This document shows positions 1 to 6,564 of a DNA stretch of 12,282 nucleotides, one piece after another (the stretch's first letter is position 1; each line of letters begins with the position of its first letter). Made by a program: the position numbers and the translations under genes. Location of the stretch: positions 1-12,282 of the forward strand of contig JAIRNQ010000246.1 in assembly GCA_031257955.1 (NCBI GenBank), read 5' to 3'. The stretch comes from Deltaproteobacteria bacterium (lineage in GTDB: Bacteria > Desulfobacterota > Desulfarculia > Adiutricales > Adiutricaceae). The notes below the pieces were generated by a model. The model had not been told where the DNA came from. It was given only the letters and a program-made list of their open reading frames with translations, and did not search any database.

Positions 1-26
1 GAGAATATCTGGGAAAGGAGCCACCT

Positions 27-959
27 ATGCCTGAAATATCTTCGACCATTGGGAATAGAGAGCCTCTGCCAGTGGTGAAAATAAAAAAGCCTGACTGCCT
101 CCATTCGGAAAATGGGTCATCCGCCAAGCTTAAAGCTATAAAACTCACCAAGAGAAAAATGGCCTTGATATTGTCCGGCCTGATCTTGGTGGCGCTGGTT
201 TTTGTTGGGATATTCGCGCCTTTTGTCTCGCCCTACGATCCCTTGGAAGTCAACTTGACCGAACGCTTAGCCCCTATAAGTTCAGAGCACCTCTTAGGGA
301 CCGATCATCTGGGCCGGGATATTCTCTCGCGGCTAATCTGGGGAACAAGGGTTTCGTTAGGCTCAGTTCTGGTCATAGCCGCTTTGATAATAGTAGTTGG
401 TTTTGGGCTAGGGTCGCTGGCTGGGTACTCGGGAGGCTGGGTGGACATGGTCATAATGCGTGTCTGCGAGGCTTTCATGACCTTTCCGACCTTTATCCTA
501 GCCCTTTTCATGATCGGGGTCATGGGCACCGGCATGGTGAACGTGGTCTTAGCCATCGTGCTCACCCACTGGGCCTGGTACGCGAGGATCATCAGGGGTT
601 TGGTTATGACCTTAAGGAACCGGGACTATGTTCTGGCGGCCAGAGTAGCCGGGGCTAGTCCAATCAAGGTTTTTACCCGCCACGTGGCCCCCCAGGCCTT
701 CGCCCAGCTGGTTATTTTGGCGACCTTAGATTTGGGGCACATGATGTTGCACGTATCGGGCTTGTCTTTCTTAGGCCTAGGCATCCAACCGCCCACGCCG
801 GAATGGGGCTCCATGATTAACGACGCCAGACAGCAAATTTGGACCAACCCCGAGCTGGCTATCATTCCGGGGGCCATGATCTTTTTGACGGTGCTGGCTT
901 TAAACGTGCCCGGAGATATCCTACGCGATAAACTCGATCCTTCAATCGCCGAGGAATGA
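27..959 (+). CDS. nikC: Nickel ABC transporter permease NikC
   Basis: One of the two inner-membrane permeases of a NikABCDE-type nickel importer (peptide/nickel, DppC/OppC superfamily). The 310-residue protein has a first membrane segment at about residues 46-66, then the OppC_N-type stretch ending GTDHLGRDILSRL, and four to five further hydrophobic segments. The inner-membrane loop that contacts the ATPases (the EAA-like region, about residues 205-225, with AARVAGASPIKVF) is present. The segments HWAWYAR, TLDLGHMMLHVSG and PEWGSMINDARQQIW closely resemble E. coli NikC as I remember it and distinguish it from generic DppC. The start ATG is preceded by AAGGAG with 6-nt spacing. The N-terminus is about 35 residues longer than E. 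coli NikC and mostly hydrophilic. nikB is expected just upstream, outside the window. Family assignment is strong; nickel rather than another substrate is inferred from similarity and context. Confidence 0.9.
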   Translation: MPEISSTIGNREPLPVVKIKKPDCLHSENGSSAKLKAIKLTKRKMALILSGLILVALVFVGIFAPFVSPYDPLEVNLTERLAPISSEHLLGTDHLGRDILSRLIWGTRVSLGSVLVIAALIIVVGFGLGSLAGYSGGWVDMVIMRVCEAFMTFPTFILALFMIGVMGTGMVNVVLAIVLTHWAWYARIIRGLVMTLRNRDYVLAARVAGASPIKVFTRHVAPQAFAQLVILATLDLGHMMLHVSGLSFLGLGIQPPTPEWGSMINDARQQIWTNPELAIIPGAMIFLTVLALNVPGDILRDKLDPSIAEE

Positions 960-1223
960 GAAACCAACCCGCGCCCGGCCTGCCCATTGATTGGCGAAGG
1001 CGAGAGTTTGTTTAACATGGAAACCCCGCCGAGCCTGGCTGACTGACGTTAGTCTATTTGGGCTAGTTTACAAGCAGACTCTTTAAAAGCGCGACTAAAG
1101 GCGATTTTTAAAGGCTCTGTAGGCGGCGTCGCCGTTGGCTTAGCCCGAGGCGGCCAAGCGGCGAGCGAAATCGCTGGCCAACCTATTAACCGAGCCTATT
1201 TTTGGCTGTTTCGGAGGCGTGAC
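960..1223. other. Non-coding gap inside the nik operon
   Basis: A 264-base spacer between nikC and nikD, whereas these genes usually abut or overlap. All three forward frames are interrupted; the only ATG-started frame (1017) stops after nine codons. GC-rich short palindromes occur around 1124-1180, including AGCGA-AA-TCGCT. No convincing promoter or terminator is seen. The only clear signal is the nikD ribosome-binding site GGAGG at 1213-1217. Confidence 0.5.
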
Positions 1224-2051
1224 ATGGCAGAAGCTGTGTTGGAAGTGAGTCATTTAACTATAACCTATCCGGCCGGCGGCCGGACCATTGTGGATGATCT
1301 GAGTTTCAGCGTCTTGGCCGGGGAGGCGGTGGCTTTAGTTGGAGAAAGCGGCTCTGGCAAAACCACGGCCTCTTTGGCCATTATGGGGCTTCCTCCTGAT
1401 GGCTTGCGAAAGACCGCGGGGAGCGTTCGCCTATTGGGCGAGGATATAACCGATCTCTCACAGGAAGGCTACAGAAAGCTTAGAAACGTGAAGATGGGCA
1501 TGGTCATGCAAAACCCCATTAGTTGTTTTGATCCGGTCTTTTCGATTTGGAGTCATTTCAAAGAGACCCTAAAATCACACCAGTCCGTTACTAAGGACGA
1601 AATTCGGGAAAAGGCGGTTCTCGCTCTCTCCGAGGCCGGCTTTGAGCGGCCTGAGAACGTTTTGGAACTATATCCCTTTCAAATGAGTGGGGGCATGCTC
1701 CAAAGGGTCATGCTAGCCATTACCTTAGTTTTGTCTCCACCTCTAGTCATTGCCGATGAGGCGACCACGGATCTGGACGTGCCCTCCCAGGCCGTGATTT
1801 TACGGCTTTTAAATGAGCGTCGCCAGGAGCGGGGTCTCTCTCTTTTGATAATAACCCACGATTTGAGCGTGGCCGCGGCCATGGCCTCAAAAATCGTTTT
1901 TCTGGAAAACGGGCACCTGATTGAGATTGGGGAGGCTAAGACCATCTTCTCCAATCCCGCCTCGACTGGTGCGTCTAAACTCTTGGCTCTACATCGTGAC
2001 TTATATACAGACCGATATATGAAGGTGACCAAGAACTTAACTCAAATCTAA
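1224..2051 (+). CDS. nikD: Nickel ABC transporter ATP-binding protein NikD
   Basis: First cytoplasmic ATPase of the nickel importer, pairing with NikE on the inner face of the NikBC permease. In the 275-residue protein Walker A is GESGSGKT (residues 40-47), the Q-loop lies in MVMQNPIS, the ABC signature is the NikD-like variant MSGGMLQR, Walker B is LVIADEATTDLD and the H-loop is IITHD. E. coli NikD shares the LYPF-x-MSGGMLQR block, which separates NikD from DppD/OppD. One deviation is DEA instead of the commoner DEP just after Walker B. Start ATG has GGAGG with 6-nt spacing. The C-terminus (KVTKNLTQI) lies within a 45-bp sequence that is repeated 57 bp downstream, stop codon included, so the tail may be a product of that duplication. 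Likely co-transcribed with nikC and nikE. Confidence 0.88.
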   Translation: MAEAVLEVSHLTITYPAGGRTIVDDLSFSVLAGEAVALVGESGSGKTTASLAIMGLPPDGLRKTAGSVRLLGEDITDLSQEGYRKLRNVKMGMVMQNPISCFDPVFSIWSHFKETLKSHQSVTKDEIREKAVLALSEAGFERPENVLELYPFQMSGGMLQRVMLAITLVLSPPLVIADEATTDLDVPSQAVILRLLNERRQERGLSLLIITHDLSVAAAMASKIVFLENGHLIEIGEAKTIFSNPASTGASKLLALHRDLYTDRYMKVTKNLTQI

Positions 2052-2122
2052 CTAAGGGGTTCGGCATTAGCCTGCAGGAAGGCGACCAAGAACCTAACTC
2101 AAATCTAACTAAGGGGATCGGC
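2021..2122 (+). repeat. Tandem duplication across nikD stop and nikE ribosome-binding site
   Basis: Two 45-bp copies (2021-2065 and 2078-2122) with a 57-bp period differ at only three positions (2026/2083, 2037/2094, 2060/2117). Each copy carries the codons for TKNLTQI, a TAA stop and an AAGGGG Shine-Dalgarno-like sequence. The period is a multiple of three. Only the second AAGGGG (2111-2116) is placed 7 nt before the nikE ATG at 2124; the first has no start codon at a usable distance. Seen directly in the sequence; slippage or unequal recombination is the inferred cause. Confidence 0.9.
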
Positions 2123-2123
2123 C

Positions 2124-2915
2124 ATGAGCTTGATGGAACTCAAAGGCATAACCAAATCTTATCGCCAAGGCGGCCTGTTTGGGTCAAAACGGGAAATTTC
2201 TGTTTTAAAGGGAATAGATCTGAACATTGAGCCCGGCCGCTGCCTGGGTCTATTGGGTGCCAGTGGTTGCGGCAAAAGCACCTTAGGCAGATTGGCCCTG
2301 GGCTTGGAAAAACCTGACAAAGGCGGTGTGTTTTACAAAGGTCAGGATCTAGCCCAGCTCTCCAAAGAAGAAAAGACCCTTTGGAGGAGGAACTGTCAGG
2401 TTGTCTTTCAAAACTCCCATGGAGCGGTCAACCCTCGCTATGAGGCCTGGCGAATAGTGTCCGAGCCTCTTTTGAACTACGGCTGGGTTAAAGAAAAACT
2501 AAAGCCCAAAGCCGAAGAGCTGTTGGCTTCCGTTGGCTTAGACTCAACGGCCCTTTTCAAAAAACCTCACCAGTTCAGCGGGGGAGAGCTGCAACGCATC
2601 TGCGTGGCCCGGGCCCTTGCCCTAGAACCTGAGTTTATAGTCCTAGACGAGCCGGTAAGCTCGTTAGACATGCTCAACCAAAGCTTGGTCCTAGAGCTCC
2701 TCTCCAATCTAAAAATACGCTCAGGCACCGCATTTCTCTTTATCTCCCACGATCTGCGGGTAATCCTAAAGATGAGTGATTCCTTAGCGGTCATGAAGGG
2801 AGGCCGTATCACGTCATTTTCAGACGAAATATCCAAACTCGAGGACCCAAACATCCCCGTAGATCCAACCTTGCGAACCTTGGCCTCAGCCGTGCTTGAA
2901 GCCGAACCTAAATAA
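2124..2915 (+). CDS. nikE: Nickel ABC transporter ATP-binding protein NikE
   Basis: Second ATPase of the nickel importer (263 residues; E. coli NikE is of similar length). It has Walker A GASGCGKS (residues 45-52), Q-loop VVFQNSHGAVNPR, ABC signature FSGGELQR, Walker B FIVLDEPVSSLD and H-loop LFISHDLR. The Q-loop with AVNPR, the DEPVS-x-LD box and the GTAFLFISHDLR stretch match NikE rather than DppF. ATG start with AAGGGG at 7-nt spacing inside the second copy of a tandem duplication. It is the last gene of the nik block; no clear intrinsic terminator follows, only weak palindromes from about 3000. Assignment to NikE is firm as a peptide/nickel-type ATPase; nickel specificity rests on resemblance and the neighbouring nikC and nikD. 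Confidence 0.87.
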   Translation: MSLMELKGITKSYRQGGLFGSKREISVLKGIDLNIEPGRCLGLLGASGCGKSTLGRLALGLEKPDKGGVFYKGQDLAQLSKEEKTLWRRNCQVVFQNSHGAVNPRYEAWRIVSEPLLNYGWVKEKLKPKAEELLASVGLDSTALFKKPHQFSGGELQRICVARALALEPEFIVLDEPVSSLDMLNQSLVLELLSNLKIRSGTAFLFISHDLRVILKMSDSLAVMKGGRITSFSDEISKLEDPNIPVDPTLRTLASAVLEAEPK

Positions 2916-2999
2916 ACCCAAAGAAGCAAAAGAGCCTTTATCATTGAGAATTTAATAGTGTTCGATCGGTAAACAGACCATGGAGGCAGGCCCCCACCT

Positions 3000-3083
3000 C
3001 GACGAAAAAAAATACTTTCTCGTCATGTTCCTTTTCGTTAAGTAGCTGTAATTTAACGATTAATCGAGAATAAATCTCGTTAA
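3000..3083. repeat. Cluster of short palindromes after nikE
   Basis: Three imperfect or perfect inverted repeats lie close together: GACGA/TCGTC (3001-3024), TCGTTAA/TTAACGA (3035-3059) and CGAGA-ATAAA-TCTCG (3065-3079). TCGTTAA occurs again at 3077-3083, so this 7-mer appears twice directly and once inverted within 50 bp. A run of eight A follows the first GACG. It could be an operator cluster, a weak terminator for nikE or for the antisense remnant, or chance in an AT-rich spacer. None of the hairpins is followed by a strong T-tract on the + strand. Confidence 0.4.
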
Positions 3084-3373
3084 AGAACCTGTGCTTCATG
3101 GAAACGGCTCATGGGGCCCCGCCTACGACCAATGAAACTTTTTTCCCATTCCAAATCCCCGCCTGGTCCGAATTTAAGGACCCAACAATCACGGTTACCA
3201 TAGATAGTTTGTTTCCCTTTTGTGGGAAGGCCGACGGTCACCACGACAATGTAGCCGCCGTCTAAAGTCTGTTGGACTGAGTTGGCTTCGTCGTCGTAGG
3301 GTCCGCCCATGTTTTTTTGCCATTCCAGTTCCCCGCCAGGCGCGAATTTGATCAGCCATAAATCCTTATTCAA
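3080..3373 (-). pseudogene. Remnant of a W-x-x-K / WxK-GG repeat protein
   Basis: A 97-codon frame with two copies of a repeat of the form D-x-W-x-x-K-F-x-P-G-G-x-L-E-W-x-K, followed in the first copy by GG, YDDEANSVQQT and LDGGYIVV. Such repeats belong to large secreted beta-propeller-like proteins, normally with many repeats, a signal peptide and several hundred residues. Here only about one and a half repeats remain, the only start is a TTG without a Shine-Dalgarno sequence, an in-frame stop lies just upstream, and there is no signal peptide. I therefore read it as a fragment of a decayed or rearranged gene. The second repeat is cut at SFIG and followed by unrelated basic residues. No role in nickel or urea uptake is suggested. 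Confidence 0.55.
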
Positions 3374-3679
3374 TGTGGGTCGTTAAAGTGGGTGGGAGGC
3401 CGGTTGCGGCCGGGTTCCCGAGTGGGCCCCGAAAGTGGATGGGAGTCGGGGCCGGGCGGTCGGTTGCGGCCGGGGGCGGGGCCGGGCGGTCGGTCGCGGC
3501 TGGGGCCGGGAAGGCGTTCGGGTGGGTTGGGCGAGTTTCCAACAAAAATGTAAGTTCCGGCGGGGAGCTGGCCAAAAAAACCACGATTTTGGTCCCAAAA
3601 GCGGTCGCTTGGTCCGGGGTTGAAAAATTATTCATAATGATATTAAGGTGTTAAGGATGAAAAATCTAGCGGGCAGTTT
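3374..3679. other. GC-rich spacer with tandem repeat, no intact gene
   Basis: Open frames run through 3373-3654 on both strands but encode low-complexity Gly/Ala/Arg or Pro/Arg sequence caused by the GC-rich repeat, so I do not call a gene. The segment 3559-3581 resembles, in inverted orientation, the repeat-protein DNA at 3311-3337 (GGCGGGGARCTGG then CAAAAAAAC), hinting at a rearranged fragment of the same gene. Confidence 0.35.
3451..3510 (+). repeat. 30-bp GC-rich tandem repeat, two copies
   Basis: Copies 3451-3480 and 3481-3510 begin GCCGGGCGGTCGGT and are nearly identical. A partial third copy (CGGTTGCGGCCGGG) is at 3401-3414. The unit is a multiple of three, which keeps repetitive frames open on both strands and explains the misleading low-complexity frames here. 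Confidence 0.8.
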
Positions 3680-3695
3680 TGGCCCGGGAAATGCA
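3680..3695 (+). promoter_or_regulatory. Candidate sigma-54 (-24/-12) promoter for urtA
   Basis: The 16-mer TGGCCCGGGAAATGCA fits the RpoN consensus TGGCACG-N4-TTGCA, with GG at 3681-3682 and GC at 3693-3694 separated by the required 10 bases. It mismatches at the fifth base (C for A) and at one base of the -12 box. Urea transporters in many proteobacteria are nitrogen-regulated through NtrC and RpoN, which fits this position. The predicted start near 3706 gives a leader of about 265 nt. I did not find a clear NtrC-type dyad upstream, so this is a candidate. Confidence 0.45.
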
Positions 3696-3705
3696 TAAAG
3701 GATTT

Positions 3706-3971
3706 CACGAGTATGGTTCTCGCCCACCGTTCTCTGTCGCTTTCGGAAGAAGGTTTTCTCCTTTCCTTCTTTCGGGGCGGCCTTCTACAAACCGTCCTGC
3801 CATGCCTCTCCCCAAAACGCGGTTGGTCGATCCGGAATCGCCTCCGGATCGACCAGCCCGCCCTCCCTCAGAGGGGGTAGGCACTTACTTTACAGCATTC
3901 GATCATTCGGGGTCCGCTAATAAAACGGCCTGGTGCCGTAATACGTCCATCAAACGCCATAGGAGGCAACC
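3706..3971 (+). promoter_or_regulatory. Long structured urtA leader
   Basis: About 265 bases between the candidate sigma-54 start and urtA with no supported gene. It contains the strong hairpin at 3821-3858, a second small stem CCCTC-CCTCA-GAGGG at 3861-3875, a 5-bp stem ACGGC/GCCGT at 3925-3939, and ends with a near-perfect ribosome-binding site AGGAGG (3961-3966), 5 nt before the urtA ATG. It matches no riboswitch class I know; I checked by eye for guanidine-I/II/III motifs and did not see them. Confidence 0.35.
3821..3858. repeat. 16-bp inverted repeat (hairpin) upstream of urtA
   Basis: Arms GGTTGGTCGATCCGGA (3821-3836) and TCCGGATCGACCAGCC (3843-3858) pair over 16 bp with one G-U, around the loop ATCGCC. 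There is no T-tract after it on the + strand. On the - strand only a short TTTT follows. It could be an mRNA stability or attenuation element or a protein-binding dyad. Confidence 0.8.
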
Positions 3972-5273
3972 ATGCGTTTGGCAAAGATTGTAGCGTGTTT
4001 GGCGGTAATTTGTGTCTTGGGGGCGGCCCGTTTGGGGTTGGCCGCCGGCGAAACCATCAAAGTCGGAATCCTTCACTCTCTCTCAGGTACCATGGCCATC
4101 AGCGAGACCACCCTTAAGGATGTAATGCTCATGCTCATAGAGGAGCAGAACAAAAAAGGCGGGCTTTTGGGCAAGCAATTGGAAGCCGTGGTGGTCGATC
4201 CGGCCTCCGACTGGCCCATCTTCGCCGAAAAAGCCATGCAACTTTTAACCCAGGAAAAGGTGGACGTCGTCTTTGGCTGCTGGACCTCGGTCTCCCGCAA
4301 GTCGGTGCTGCCTATCTTCGAGGAAAACAACGGGCTATTGTTCTACCCGGTCCAGTATGAGGGCCAGGAATCCAGCAAGAACGTCATCTATACCGGGGCC
4401 GCGCCCAACCAGCAGTCGATCCCGGCCATCGATTACCTCATAAACGATCTCGGGGTTAAGCGCTTCTACCTGGCCGGCACCGACTACGTCTTCCCGAGGA
4501 CCTCCAACAAAATCGACGAGGCCTACCTGGAATCCAAGGGAGTGGCCAAGGAAGACATCATCGTCAACTACACCCCCTTCAGCAACAGCGACTGGCAGTC
4601 GATAGTGGCCGAAATTAAGCGTTTCGGGAGCGAGGGCAAGAAAACCGCCGTCGTTTCCACTATAAACGGTGACGCCAACGTGCCTTTCTATAAAGAACTG
4701 GCCAATCAGGACGTAACCGCCGATAACATTCCAGTAATAGCCTTTTCCGTTGGCGAGGAAGAACTAAGTGGCATCGACACTGGCCCTCTGGTCGGTCACT
4801 TGGCCGCTTGGAACTATTTCCAGAGCGTTGAAAACCCGGCCAATGAGGAGTTCATCAAAAACTGGCACGCCTTCATCAAGGATGAAAAAAGGGTCACCAA
4901 CGATCCCATGGAGGCCCACTTCATCGGCTTCAACCTCTGGGTCAAGGCCGTGGAAAAGGCCGGGACCACCGACGTTGACGCCGTCCTAAAGGCCATAGTC
5001 GGGCTCGAGACCCCTAACCTGACCGGCGGGACGGCTAAGCTCCTGCCCAACCACCATCTGACCAAACCGGTCCTCATTGGCGAAATCCAGTCCGACGGCC
5101 AGTTCCAGGTGGTCTGGGAGACGGACAAGGAGGTCGAAGGCGACGCTTGGTCGGATTACCTCCCAGAATCGGCCGATCTCATAGCCGACTGGACGGATCC
5201 GGTCAACTGCGGCAACTTCAACGACAAAACCAAGGCCTGCGGTGGGGCCGAGGCCCCGGCCGCCGCCGAGTAA
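3972..5273 (+). CDS. urtA: Urea ABC transporter substrate-binding protein UrtA
   Basis: Periplasmic receptor that captures urea and delivers it to UrtBC. The 433-residue length is usual for UrtA. A Sec signal peptide covers residues 1-25 (basic MRLAK, hydrophobic core, cleavage likely after LAA); no lipobox is seen. The mature protein starts with ETIKVGILHSLSGTMAISE, then VDVVFGCWTSVSRKSVLP, LFYPVQYEGQESS and FYLAGTDYVFPRTSNKI. These are hallmarks of UrtA and distinguish it from the leucine-binding and amide-binding (FmdD-like) receptors of the same fold. The start ATG has AGGAGG at 5-nt spacing, so strong translation is expected, as usual for binding proteins. Unusually, urtB does not follow; an inverted two-gene cassette intervenes. 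The Ala/Pro-rich C-terminal tail (EAPAAAE) is disordered-looking. Confidence 0.95.
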   Translation: MRLAKIVACLAVICVLGAARLGLAAGETIKVGILHSLSGTMAISETTLKDVMLMLIEEQNKKGGLLGKQLEAVVVDPASDWPIFAEKAMQLLTQEKVDVVFGCWTSVSRKSVLPIFEENNGLLFYPVQYEGQESSKNVIYTGAAPNQQSIPAIDYLINDLGVKRFYLAGTDYVFPRTSNKIDEAYLESKGVAKEDIIVNYTPFSNSDWQSIVAEIKRFGSEGKKTAVVSTINGDANVPFYKELANQDVTADNIPVIAFSVGEEELSGIDTGPLVGHLAAWNYFQSVENPANEEFIKNWHAFIKDEKRVTNDPMEAHFIGFNLWVKAVEKAGTTDVDAVLKAIVGLETPNLTGGTAKLLPNHHLTKPVLIGEIQSDGQFQVVWETDKEVEGDAWSDYLPESADLIADWTDPVNCGNFNDKTKACGGAEAPAAAE

Positions 5274-5348
5274 ACCATTGGCCCAGCCCGACCGTCGGTC
5301 GGATCTAACGGCCACAAAGCCCTTGCGACCAAGTTTCAACCGAGGGAG

Positions 5349-5382
5349 AAAAAAGAAAAACCAGAGCCGCTCAACTCTGGTT
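5349..5382 (-). terminator. Intrinsic terminator of the nikL-nikK transcript
   Basis: On the - strand an 8-bp stem AACCAGAG/CTCTGGTT (5359-5382, loop of 8) is followed by a T-rich run (TTTTTCTTTTTT, 5349-5360 including the stem end). It lies about 185 bases past the nikK stop. On the + strand it has only a weak TTAATGG tail, so it acts mainly on the leftward transcript. Confidence 0.75.
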
Positions 5383-5405
5383 AATGGTTCCGTTCTGACG
5401 CGGAT

Positions 5406-5439
5406 GGGTCAGGGGACGGGATGGACCGCCCCCTGACCC
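5406..5439 (+). terminator. Strong hairpin downstream of urtA
   Basis: Arms GGGTCAGGGG (5406-5415) and CCCCTGACCC (5430-5439) pair perfectly; an inner CGG/CCG extends the stem after one A-C mismatch. On the + strand it is followed by TGGGTTTAAC and a T5 run some 17 bases later, so termination after urtA is plausible but the T-tract is poor. It may instead protect the 3' end of the urtA message. Confidence 0.45.
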
Positions 5440-5459
5440 TGGGTTTAACTCGCCGCTTT

Positions 5460-5574
5460 TTGTCGGCACTTTTTTGAACGCCCTATTAAAAGGCCTTATT
5501 TGACAGTACTTTTGAAATAGTATGTTTGATAAGGCTTAATTGACAGCCACTTTTATAATGGCATGTTTATTTGA
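5460..5574. repeat. Three degenerate 40-bp-period repeats with preserved stem
   Basis: Cores at 5460-5482, 5500-5522 and 5540-5562 start exactly 40 bp apart. Each begins TTGACAG (TTGTCGG in the first), continues with an ACTTTT block and ends in bases that pair back: GGC/GCC, TACT/AGTA and GCCA/TGGC. The sequence changes while the pairing survives. Copies two and three also share flanks (AAGGC-TTA before, ATGTTT then GAT after). The third overlaps the nikK stop codon. Multiple internal repeats are typical of transposon ends such as IS21-type elements, but no transposase is present, so the origin is inference. Confidence 0.6.
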
Positions 5575-6361
5575 TATCGAAGTGCAGGCTGGTGCCGTAG
5601 TCGGTGGCGTCGCAGGTTCCCGGCCCCTCGTAACCGGTTTTGTTGCGGGCGGTCACGATCCAAGCGCCGGTGGCCAGGGGCACGAAGGTTACCTTGCCTT
5701 CCTGGTCGGTGGTGTCGGTGAAAGCCTGGGCCGTGTCGGTGGTAAGGGCGGCGTAGCCGTCATAGCGGGCTTTAACCTCGGCCCCGGGCAGGGGCTTACC
5801 CTGAAAGAGCACTTGGAGGACCAATTTTTGGCCGGGTTTAATCGTGGCTGGGTGAGCCGAGGGGACGATTTCGATGGGCAGGCCCTGGGCCTTGGTGGCC
5901 ACGTCCGGGCTGGTGTCGCCGCCAACCGGGACTATGCCCTTGCCGCCCTCGATGTAGAGGCCGCATTCGGTGGCCCCGGGGGTCTCGTCCTTGCGCTTCA
6001 TGTTCCATTCGCCGCCGGTGGTCCGGGACCAATAAATGGGCTTAACGTCGGCGATGACCAGATAAGTGGCTTTGGCCAAGTTGTCTTTGGAGTTGAATAC
6101 GTAATTGGGCTGGCCTTGGCTTAACTCAATCTTCCCGTCGGGGCCAACGGCGTAGACCTGAAAGAAAGGCAGTTCCTCGGCCGGGATGTCTTCCAATTTG
6201 GGGTAATGGTGGCCGTAGCCGATGTTGGCCTTTAGGGGCTGGCCAACGGTGGGGTTGTCGGCCGTACCCCACATGTCGTGGGCCGGGGCCGGCGTTGAAA
6301 AGGCCAGGGCGGCCAAGGCCAATACCGACAATAACATAGACGCGGATTTAAGCGTTCTCAT
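5567..6361 (-). CDS. nikK: NikK-like periplasmic DUF4198 protein
   Basis: Secreted protein of the DUF4198 family, whose members (NikK and relatives) accompany nickel or cobalt uptake systems. The 264-residue product has a signal peptide with cleavage expected after APA (residue 27), leaving a mature N-terminus HDMW. A GYGHHYP motif (about residues 48-54) offers further histidine ligands, and two cysteines (ATECG, GTCDA) could form a disulfide. The C-terminal half (about 160-264, with PGQKLVLQVLFQGKPLPGAEVKA) is the Ig-like DUF4198 fold. ATG at 6361 is chosen over the adjacent GTG at 6364 because GGAGG at 6369-6373 then has 7-nt spacing. It follows nikL by 162 bases and is antisense to the urt genes. 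NikMNOQ partners are not in the window, so whether it serves NikBCDE or a distant ECF transporter is open. Metal binding is inferred. Confidence 0.8.
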   Translation of the reverse strand: MRTLKSASMLLSVLALAALAFSTPAPAHDMWGTADNPTVGQPLKANIGYGHHYPKLEDIPAEELPFFQVYAVGPDGKIELSQGQPNYVFNSKDNLAKATYLVIADVKPIYWSRTTGGEWNMKRKDETPGATECGLYIEGGKGIVPVGGDTSPDVATKAQGLPIEIVPSAHPATIKPGQKLVLQVLFQGKPLPGAEVKARYDGYAALTTDTAQAFTDTTDQEGKVTFVPLATGAWIVTARNKTGYEGPGTCDATDYGTSLHFDIK

Positions 6362-6405
6362 CACTTATCCTCCGAAGGCCCCACCGGATGGGCGGGCCAT
6401 AAACT

Positions 6406-6564
6406 AGGGCGGCCATAAGGGCCGCCAGGTTTGGGCGGCCAGTTTAGGCCGCTGAATTATAGCTTTGGGTTTGTTTCGCCGGACAAGGGCGGCCATCGGG
6501 GCCGCCTCGTTTAGGCGGCCAGTTTAGGACGCGGGGTTAACCTTGGGTTTGTTTCGCCGGAAAA
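6406..6564. repeat. 80-bp tandem duplication covering the nikL 3' end
   Basis: Unit 6406-6485 is repeated at 6486-6564 with scattered substitutions and a 2-bp indel. The second unit contains the last codons and stop of nikL (RRNKPKVNPAS); the first contains a decayed non-stop version reading RRNKPKAII. Each unit carries a 7-bp hairpin GGCGGCC/GGCCGCC around a 5-base loop and a second GCGGCC-AGTTTA-GGCCGC type stem, giving a row of GC-rich hairpins between nikL and nikK. These could slow or partly terminate the leftward transcript. Confidence 0.75.

Noticed and set aside
3373..3654. Overlapping open frames on both strands in the GC-rich spacer
   Set aside because: They encode Gly/Ala/Arg or Pro/Arg low-complexity sequence produced by a 30-bp tandem repeat, and have no family resemblance or convincing ribosome-binding site.
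3706..3971. Guanidine (ykkC-type) riboswitch in the urtA leader
   Set aside because: Considered because urea and guanidine transporters often have one, but the conserved ykkC core and the ACGR hairpin loops are not seen.
3679..3993. 104-codon + strand frame before urtA
   Set aside because: It runs through the 16-bp hairpin and the urtA ribosome-binding site and overlaps urtA; its composition is unlike a protein and it has no recognisable motif.
5500..5565. TTGACA hexamers as + strand sigma-70 promoters
   Set aside because: No -10 hexamer at suitable spacing (the TATAAT at 5554 is only 8 bases from TTGACA) and no + strand gene follows; they are part of the 40-bp repeats.
5540..6124. + strand frame of 194 codons opposite nikK
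   Set aside because: Gly/Val/Ala-rich shadow; the - strand frame has a signal peptide, a Shine-Dalgarno sequence and the DUF4198 pattern.
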